Assembly: GCA_963750075.1 (NCBI GenBank)
Contig: CAVVPG010000004.1
Coordinates: 62,001-126,000, forward strand
Length of the DNA stretch: 64,000 nucleotides
DNA from: Bog-473 sp963750075
Lineage (GTDB): Bacteria > Actinomycetota > Acidimicrobiia > Acidimicrobiales > RAAP-2
Reading direction: 5' to 3'
Shown here one piece after another: positions 58,924-64,000 of the stretch (positions within the stretch are counted from its first letter, which is position 1; each line of letters starts with the position of its first letter). Below the pieces are notes generated by a model. It was not told the origin of the DNA. It saw nothing but the letters and a program-made list of their open reading frames with translations, and did not search any database. The position numbers were made by a program, and so were the translations under genes.

Positions 58924-60725
58924 CTAGCTCGGTGACGGGTTGGCGGCCTCGCCCGCCGTCGGCGCCCGGGGCGGCGCGGCGACGCGGATGCCGAGCTCGG
59001 CCAGGTTGGCGGCGGGCAGTGGCGTCGGCGCACCCGTGAGCAGGTCGGTCCCGGACTGGGTCTTGGGGTAGGCGATGACCTCGCGGATGTTCTCCTCGCC
59101 CGCGAGGACGGCGGCGAGCCGGTCCACCCCGAACGCGAAGCCCGCGTGGGCGGCGCGCCGTAGCGGAAGGCACCCAGCAGGAAACCGAAGCGGGCCTCGG
59201 CCTCGGCGGGCTCGATCCCGAGCGCGGAGAACACCTGCGACTGGATGTCCCCCCGGTGGATACGCACGCTCCCCGAGCCGAGCTCCCATCCGTTGAGCAC
59301 GAGGTCGTAGGCCTGGGAGCGCACCGACAACGGGTCGGTCGACAGCTTCGGCAGGTCCTCGGCGTACGGCATGGTGAACGGATGGTGCGCCGGCTGCGGA
59401 TTGCCGTCCGCACCGATGCCCTCGAACATGGGGAAGTCGACCACCCACACGTAGCGGTGCGGGCCCTGCCCGACCGGCGGCGCCCCGATGGCGCTGCGCA
59501 ACGTCCCGAGCACCGTGCAGGCGGTCCTGTACTCGTCCGACACGGCGAGGACGAGGTCCCCGGGCGCGGCGCCCGTCTGCTCGAGGAGGCGCGCCGTCTC
59601 CTGCTCCGAGAGGTGGCGGGCCAGCGGGCCGTCCAGCGCGGTGGCCTCGCCGTCCATGACCCTGAACCAGGCCAGGCCCGCCGCGCCGGCCTTCTTGGCC
59701 CCCTCCGTCAGCTCGTCGAGCCGGGAGCGGGGGTAGGCGGCGCCCTCGGGCACCACCAGCGCCTTGACGGCCGGCCCCGAGAAGGCCTTCACCTGCGTGC
59801 CCGCGAACGCGTCCGTGAGGTCGACGAGCTCCATGCCGAAGCGCAGGTCTGGTTTGTCCGTGCCGTACCGATCGAGCGCGTCGGCCCAGGTCATGCGCTG
59901 AATCGGTGGCGGCCGCTCCCCGGTGGCCGCCTCGGCCGCATCGAGCACCGCCTCGGAGACGTAGCCCATCACGTCGTCCTGGTCGGCGAAGGAGCACTCC
60001 ATGTCGAGCTGCATGAATTCGAACTGGCGGTCGGCACGCAGGTCCTCGTCGCGCAGGCACCGGGCGATCTGGTAGTAGCGGTCGAAACCGCCGACCATGA
60101 GGAGCTGCTTGGCCAGCTGCGGGCTCTGCGGCAGCGCGTAGAACGAGCCGTGGTGCAGGCGCGACGGGACGGAGAATTCGCGCGAGCCCTCGGGGGTGGG
60201 CGCCCACAGCAGCGGCGTCTCGATCTCGACGAAACCCTGGCGGTCCATGGCAGCCCGGATGGCCGCGTTCACCTTGGCGCGCAGGCGCAGGTTGCGCTGC
60301 AGGCGCGGCCGGCGCAGGTCGACGTAGCGGTGGCGCAGGCGCACCGGCTCGTCGGACTCGTCCCGGTCGTCGACCGAGAACGGCGGCGGCTCGGACTGGT
60401 TGAGCACCTCCACCGTGCAGTCGCCGATCTCGACCTCGCCCGTGCCGATGCCGGGGTTGACGGTGCCCTCGGGGCGCTCGCGTACGGTGCCAGTCACCGC
60501 GATCACCCACTCGTGGCGCACGTCGGTGGCGTGGTCGATGACGCACTGGATGATGCCCGAGTGGTCGCGCAGGTCGACGAAGGCCAGGTGCTCCCCGTGC
60601 TCGCGCCGCCGGGCCACCCAGCCGCACAGCCGCACCTCCGTGCCGACGTCGGCCTTGCGCAGCACGCCGCACAGGTGCGTGCGCATGGCGGTGGGGCGGT
60701 TCTGCTCCGCGTCCGGTGTGGTCAT
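58924..60725 (-). pseudogene. aspS: Aspartyl-tRNA synthetase, one-base frameshift
   Basis: AspS charges tRNA-Asp (and often tRNA-Asn in bacteria without AsnRS). The frame from ATG 60725 encodes the OB domain (LCGWVARRREHG), the class II core and the bacterial insertion, up to GFLLGAFRYGAPP. There the frame breaks. The next frame continues HAGFAFGVDRLAAVLAGEENIREVIAYPKTQSGTDLLTG to the stop at 58924. Adding one C within the run at 59148-59151 restores GAPPHAGFAFGVDR, the motif 3 region, for a 600-residue protein. This essential gene is flanked by intact partners, so a base-call or assembly error is the likely cause. ATG 60725 overlaps hisS (ATGA). Confidence 0.92.
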
Positions 60726-62167
60726 TGCTCGTCCTCGGTCGTGGGGGGCTCCGGGAGATGGGGGTGCTGGTGCCGGTCGACGTCGGCGACCGAGCCCGTC
60801 TCTGAGTCCTCGGCGAAGGCCGCGTTGGCCAGGAAGCTCTGCAGCTCGCCCAGAATGGCAGCCCGGGGCACCGTCCGCTGGCCCTCGGTGCTGCGCAGCG
60901 GCCGCAGCCCCACCGTCCCGTCACCCAGCTCCTGGTCCCCCACCACCAGCGCCACCAGCGCGCCCGACTTGTCGGCGGACTTGAACTGGGACTTCATGGA
61001 ACGCCCGCCGAACGCGCGGTCGACGCGCAGCCCCGCTCGGCGCAGCTCGGCCGTGAGGGTGGTGGCCGTCGCACCCCCTGCCGTGTCGATGACGTAGGCG
61101 TGCAGGGGCCGAGCGGCCACGATCCCGGCGGTCGAGAACGCTCCCTCGGCGTCGCAGGCGAGCAGCACCCGTTCGACCCCGATGCCGAACCCGATGCCCG
61201 GCGTCGGCGGACCGCCGAGCAGCTCGACCAGCCCGTCGTAGCGGCCGCCGCCGCCGATCCCGTTCTGTGCCGCGTCGAGCGCGTCGGCGGCGAACTCGAA
61301 GGTGGTGCGGGTGTAGTAGTCGAAGCCCCGCACCAGGCGGTGGTCGATGCTGTAGCCCACGCCGAGCGCCTCGAGACCCGCGCGGACCCGGGCGAAGTGG
61401 GCCGCGCAGGGGTCACAGAGGTGGTCGAGGAAGTGGGGGGCGTCGGCCGTGGCGGCCCGGCACTCGGGCGTCTTGCAGTCGAGCACGCGGAGCGGGTTCT
61501 CGAGGTGGCGCGCCCGGTGCGCGGGGCACAGCTGGTCGGCGCGCTCGGCGAGGAACGCACCGAGGAGCGCCACGTAGCCCGGCTTGCAGACGCCGTCGCC
61601 CATGGAGTGCAGCTTCAGCGTCACCTCGCGCAGCCCCAGGCCGGCGAAGAAGTCGTGGGCCAAGGAGACGACCTCGACGTCGAGATCGGCGTCGTCGGGG
61701 CCGAGCGCCTCCACCCCGAGCTGGAAGTGCTGACGGTAGCGGCCCTGCTGGGGGTTCTCGTGGCGGAACGACGGCGCCACGTACCAGGCCTTCCAGGGCG
61801 GCACGGGATGGTGCTGGACGAAGGCGCGTGCGATGGGCGCCGTCCCCTCGGGCCGCAGCGCCATCATCTGGCCGTCGCGGTCCTCGAAGAGGTACATCTC
61901 CTTGCCGACGACCTCGCTGCCCTCGCCGATGCCGCGCAGGAAGACGCCGGCGTGCTCGATCACGGGGGTGAGCGTCAGGCCGTAGCCGGCGGCCTCGACC
62001 AGCGCGGCGAACAGCGCCAGCGTCGCCTCCCATCGGGCCGACTCGGGCCACAGGACGTCGTGCATGCCCTTGGGGGTGCGACGCTGAACCTCGGCTTGCA
62101 CATCCAGACCCGCCTTGATGTTCGACGTGAGCTGCCTGACTTCAGGCGCGTCAGAACCGTCGCTCAC
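60722..62167 (-). CDS. hisS: Histidyl-tRNA synthetase
   Basis: HisS charges tRNA-His. The about 481-residue class II enzyme has RRTPKGMHDVLWPES, LTPVIEHAGVFLRGIGEGSEVV, MALRPEGTAPIARAF, YVAPSFRHENPQQGRYRQHFQLGVE, the histidine loops GFDYYTRTTFEF and GGGGRYDGL, and motif 3 GIGFGIGVERVLL. The anticodon domain is at the end. GTG 62167 is chosen because GGAGAG precedes it; an in-frame start at 62227 would overlap rsh. A short acidic/His-rich tail extends past the usual end. Confidence 0.94.
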   Translation of the reverse strand: MSDGSDAPEVRQLTSNIKAGLDVQAEVQRRTPKGMHDVLWPESARWEATLALFAALVEAAGYGLTLTPVIEHAGVFLRGIGEGSEVVGKEMYLFEDRDGQMMALRPEGTAPIARAFVQHHPVPPWKAWYVAPSFRHENPQQGRYRQHFQLGVEALGPDDADLDVEVVSLAHDFFAGLGLREVTLKLHSMGDGVCKPGYVALLGAFLAERADQLCPAHRARHLENPLRVLDCKTPECRAATADAPHFLDHLCDPCAAHFARVRAGLEALGVGYSIDHRLVRGFDYYTRTTFEFAADALDAAQNGIGGGGRYDGLVELLGGPPTPGIGFGIGVERVLLACDAEGAFSTAGIVAARPLHAYVIDTAGGATATTLTAELRRAGLRVDRAFGGRSMKSQFKSADKSGALVALVVGDQELGDGTVGLRPLRSTEGQRTVPRAAILGELQSFLANAAFAEDSETGSVADVDRHQHPHLPEPPTTEDEQ

Positions 62168-62183
62168 CCGCTTCTCTCCATGG

Positions 62184-64000
62184 TCAGGCTTTCTTGCCAG
62201 GAAGCTGACGATAGGCGTCGAAGACACCGTCGAGGTGCTTCAGCGCGTTGATGAGCGAGTGCAGGTGGGTCGGGTCGGCGAGCTCGACGTCGAAGGCCAT
62301 CCGGCTCACGCGGTCCGGCGTCGTGGCCGTGCGGGCCGCCACGATGTTGAGGTGGTGCTCGGAGACGACCCGTGACACGTCGGCGAGGAGCCGGGAGCGG
62401 TCGAAGGCCTGGACCTCGATCGTGGCCACGAACACCCCGTCGTTGCCCCGGTCCCACTCGACCTCAATGAGGCGCTCCTTGGAACGGTCGGCCAGCGCGG
62501 TCGCGTTGGCGCAGTCGGCCCGGTGCACCGAGACGCCCCGGCCCTGGGTCACGAAGCCCACGATCTGGTCGCCCGGCACCGGCGTGCAGCAGCGGGCGAG
62601 GTGGATCATGACGTCGTCGAGCCCCTCGACGTAGACGCCCGTGCCGGTGCGGCGGCCCTGCCGGGGCCGGCTGACCCCCGGCAGCGCGATGGTCGGCAAC
62701 TGCTCGTCGGCCGCGCCGCCGCCCCGCAGCGCCTTGGTGAGGCGCTGGACGATGGACTGGGCCGAGACCTGGTTCTCGCCGATGGAGGCGTAGAGCGCAT
62801 CGAGGTCGGCGAGGTTCATCCCCTCGGCCACCTCCAGCATGGCCGAGGAGCCCAGCAGCTTGTGGAGGGGTAGCCCGTCCCGGCGCAGCGCCCGACCCAG
62901 CTCCTCACGGCCGTTCTCTATGGCGTCCTCGCGGCGCTCCCGGGAGAACCACTGCCGGATCTTGTTGCGGGCGCGGGTGGAGGCCACGATCTGGAGCCAG
63001 TCCCGCGACGGCCCGGCCGTCGGCGCCTTCGACGTGATGATCTCCACCGTGTCGGCCGAGCTCAGCTGCGTCTCGAGGGGCACCAGCCGGCCGTTGACCC
63101 GGGCACCGATGAAGCGGTGCCCGACCTCGGTGTGGATGGCGTAGGCGAAGTCGACCGGCGTCGAGCGGGCCGGGAGCGCGATGACCTTGCCCTTGGGCGT
63201 GAAGACGTAGACCTCGTCCTGCTCCAGGTCGAGCTTGAGGGCCTCGAGGAACTCGATCGGGTCGTCGGTCTGCCGGTCCACGTCGGCGATGCGCTGGAGC
63301 CAGGCCATCTCCGAGGAGTGGTCCTCCTTGGACTTGTACCCCCAGTGCGCCGCGATGCCGTACTCGGCCCGGTGGTGCATCTCGAACGTGCGGATCTGCA
63401 CCTCCACCGGCTTGCCGTCGAGCCCGATGACCGTCGTGTGCAGGGACTGGTACATGTTGAACTTGGGCGTGTTGATGTAGTCCTTGAAGCGCCCGTGGAC
63501 CGGGGCCCAGATGGCGTGGATGGCGCCGAGAGCGGCCCAGCAGTCCTTCTCGGAGTCGACGACGACCCGGATGGCGACGAGGTCGTTGATGTCGTCGAAC
63601 TCCTTGCCCCGCACGACCATCTTCTCGTAGATCGACCACAGGTGCTTCGGCCGGCCGGTCACGTCGGCGGCGATGCCCATCTCGTCGAGGCGCTCGCGGA
63701 CGTGGACGAGCACGCGCTCGAGGTACTCCTCGCGCTGGGGCGCCCGGGCCGCCACCATCTGCTCGATCTCGGCGTAGCGCTTCGGGTGCAGCGTCGCGAA
63801 GGCGAGGTCCTCGAGCTGCCAGCGCACCTGCTGCACGCCGAGGCGATGAGCCAGCGGGGCGTACACGTCGAAGGTCTCCTGGGCCGTGCGCCGCTGTTTC
63901 CACTCCGGCATCACCGACAGGGTGCGCATGTTGTGCAGACGGTCGGCCAGCTTGATCAGCAGGACGCGCCAGTCGTCGGCCATGGCGACGAGCATCTTGC
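62184..64000 (-). CDS. Rel-family (p)ppGpp synthetase/hydrolase, N-terminus beyond window (partial)
   Basis: The Rel/SpoT enzyme sets (p)ppGpp levels in the stringent response. The visible about 604 residues begin in the HD hydrolase domain (LVAMADDWRVLLIKLADRLHNMRTL). The synthetase domain continues (RGKEFDDINDLVAIRVVV, TPKFNMYQSLHTTVIG, QIRTFEMHHRAEYGIAAHW). Then come the TGS domain (VFTPKGKVIALP, DFAYAIHTEVGHRF), the zinc-finger-like/alpha part with HLARCCTPVPGDQIVGFVTQGRGVSVHR, and the C-terminal ACT domain. It probably starts the leftward rsh-hisS-aspS-rarA run. The HD part within the window retains the LHNMRTL motif, which favours a bifunctional Rel. Confidence 0.93.
   Translation of the reverse strand, partial: KMLVAMADDWRVLLIKLADRLHNMRTLSVMPEWKQRRTAQETFDVYAPLAHRLGVQQVRWQLEDLAFATLHPKRYAEIEQMVAARAPQREEYLERVLVHVRERLDEMGIAADVTGRPKHLWSIYEKMVVRGKEFDDINDLVAIRVVVDSEKDCWAALGAIHAIWAPVHGRFKDYINTPKFNMYQSLHTTVIGLDGKPVEVQIRTFEMHHRAEYGIAAHWGYKSKEDHSSEMAWLQRIADVDRQTDDPIEFLEALKLDLEQDEVYVFTPKGKVIALPARSTPVDFAYAIHTEVGHRFIGARVNGRLVPLETQLSSADTVEIITSKAPTAGPSRDWLQIVASTRARNKIRQWFSRERREDAIENGREELGRALRRDGLPLHKLLGSSAMLEVAEGMNLADLDALYASIGENQVSAQSIVQRLTKALRGGGAADEQLPTIALPGVSRPRQGRRTGTGVYVEGLDDVMIHLARCCTPVPGDQIVGFVTQGRGVSVHRADCANATALADRSKERLIEVEWDRGNDGVFVATIEVQAFDRSRLLADVSRVVSEHHLNIVAARTATTPDRVSRMAFDVELADPTHLHSLINALKHLDGVFDAYRQLPGKKA

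Noticed and set aside
1..64000. tRNA, rRNA, IS elements, phage integrase and attachment sites
   Set aside because: None could be identified by eye. Weak tRNA-like folds cannot be excluded without a dedicated search.

Overview
The window looks like chromosomal DNA of a high-GC actinobacterium. The best fit is class Acidimicrobiia or a close relative, possibly an environmental or metagenome-derived genome. Direct support is the very GC-rich, GTG-start-rich coding, a mycothiol synthase gene (mshD), a menaquinone pair (menG-menF), a polyprenol-phosphate-mannose synthase with a GT87 mannosyltransferase, and Thr/Pro- and Gly-rich secreted proteins. The class-level assignment is inference from gene content and style, not from a marker comparison. 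No rRNA, tRNA, transposase, integrase, prophage or CRISPR array is visible.

Layout. (1) 1-9.1 kb is a secreted/surface region: the 5' part of a Gly-rich exported protein, a small double zinc-ribbon protein, a lysozyme-like/coiled-coil/Thr-Pro-stalk protein, and a 1929-residue sedolisin (S53) protease with a beta-propeller nested in its catalytic domain, eight immunoglobulin-like (MBG-type) repeats and six C-terminal 'GYWLV.SDGG' repeats. (2) 9.5-13.0 kb is a type II fatty acid synthesis operon, fabD-fabG-acpP-fabF; FabD carries an extra biotinyl-like domain that lacks the biotin lysine. (3) 13.1-14.3 kb is a frameshifted SGNH hydrolase. (4) 14.3-27.5 kb, all leftward, holds hisD-C-B-H-A-F, a GroES-like gene, hisI, trpE, ygfZ, four small unknown genes and trpC-F-B-A. 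Most junctions overlap by 1-4 bases. hisG, hisE, trpG and trpD are absent from the window. (5) 27.6-31.2 kb holds a small helical protein, a toxin-antitoxin-like pair with a degenerate PIN protein, nth, mshD and a VIT-family transporter. (6) 31.3-36.9 kb holds a MaoC-like hydratase, menG-menF, a histidine kinase/response regulator pair and Ppm. (7) 37-49.4 kb is mostly membrane and envelope genes: an AI-2E-family permease, a flippase-like protein, a methyltransferase, GT87, Ppk1, two SEDS proteins, an aquaporin, an ABM monooxygenase, a BFN nuclease and MscS. (8) 49.4-64 kb, all leftward, runs rsh-hisS-aspS-rarA-(second sedolisin)-alaS-ruvX-mltG-aroE.

Functional themes are amino-acid biosynthesis and translation (his, trp, aroE, three aminoacyl-tRNA synthetases, stringent response), envelope construction (FAS-II, SEDS, MltG, polyprenol-mannose glycosylation) and two large exported proteases of the same family that share the same C-terminal repeat module.

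Three otherwise conserved genes (SGNH hydrolase, hisH, aspS) each carry one single-base indel next to a G/C-rich run. hisH and aspS are core genes, so sequencing or assembly error is more likely than true decay, and their protein products should be read across the shift. The most unusual features are the propeller-in-protease architecture, the shared six-fold 42-residue repeat module, the FabD-biotinyl-like fusion, the sedolisin translationally coupled to rarA, and the PIN-like partner without its usual catalytic acids.
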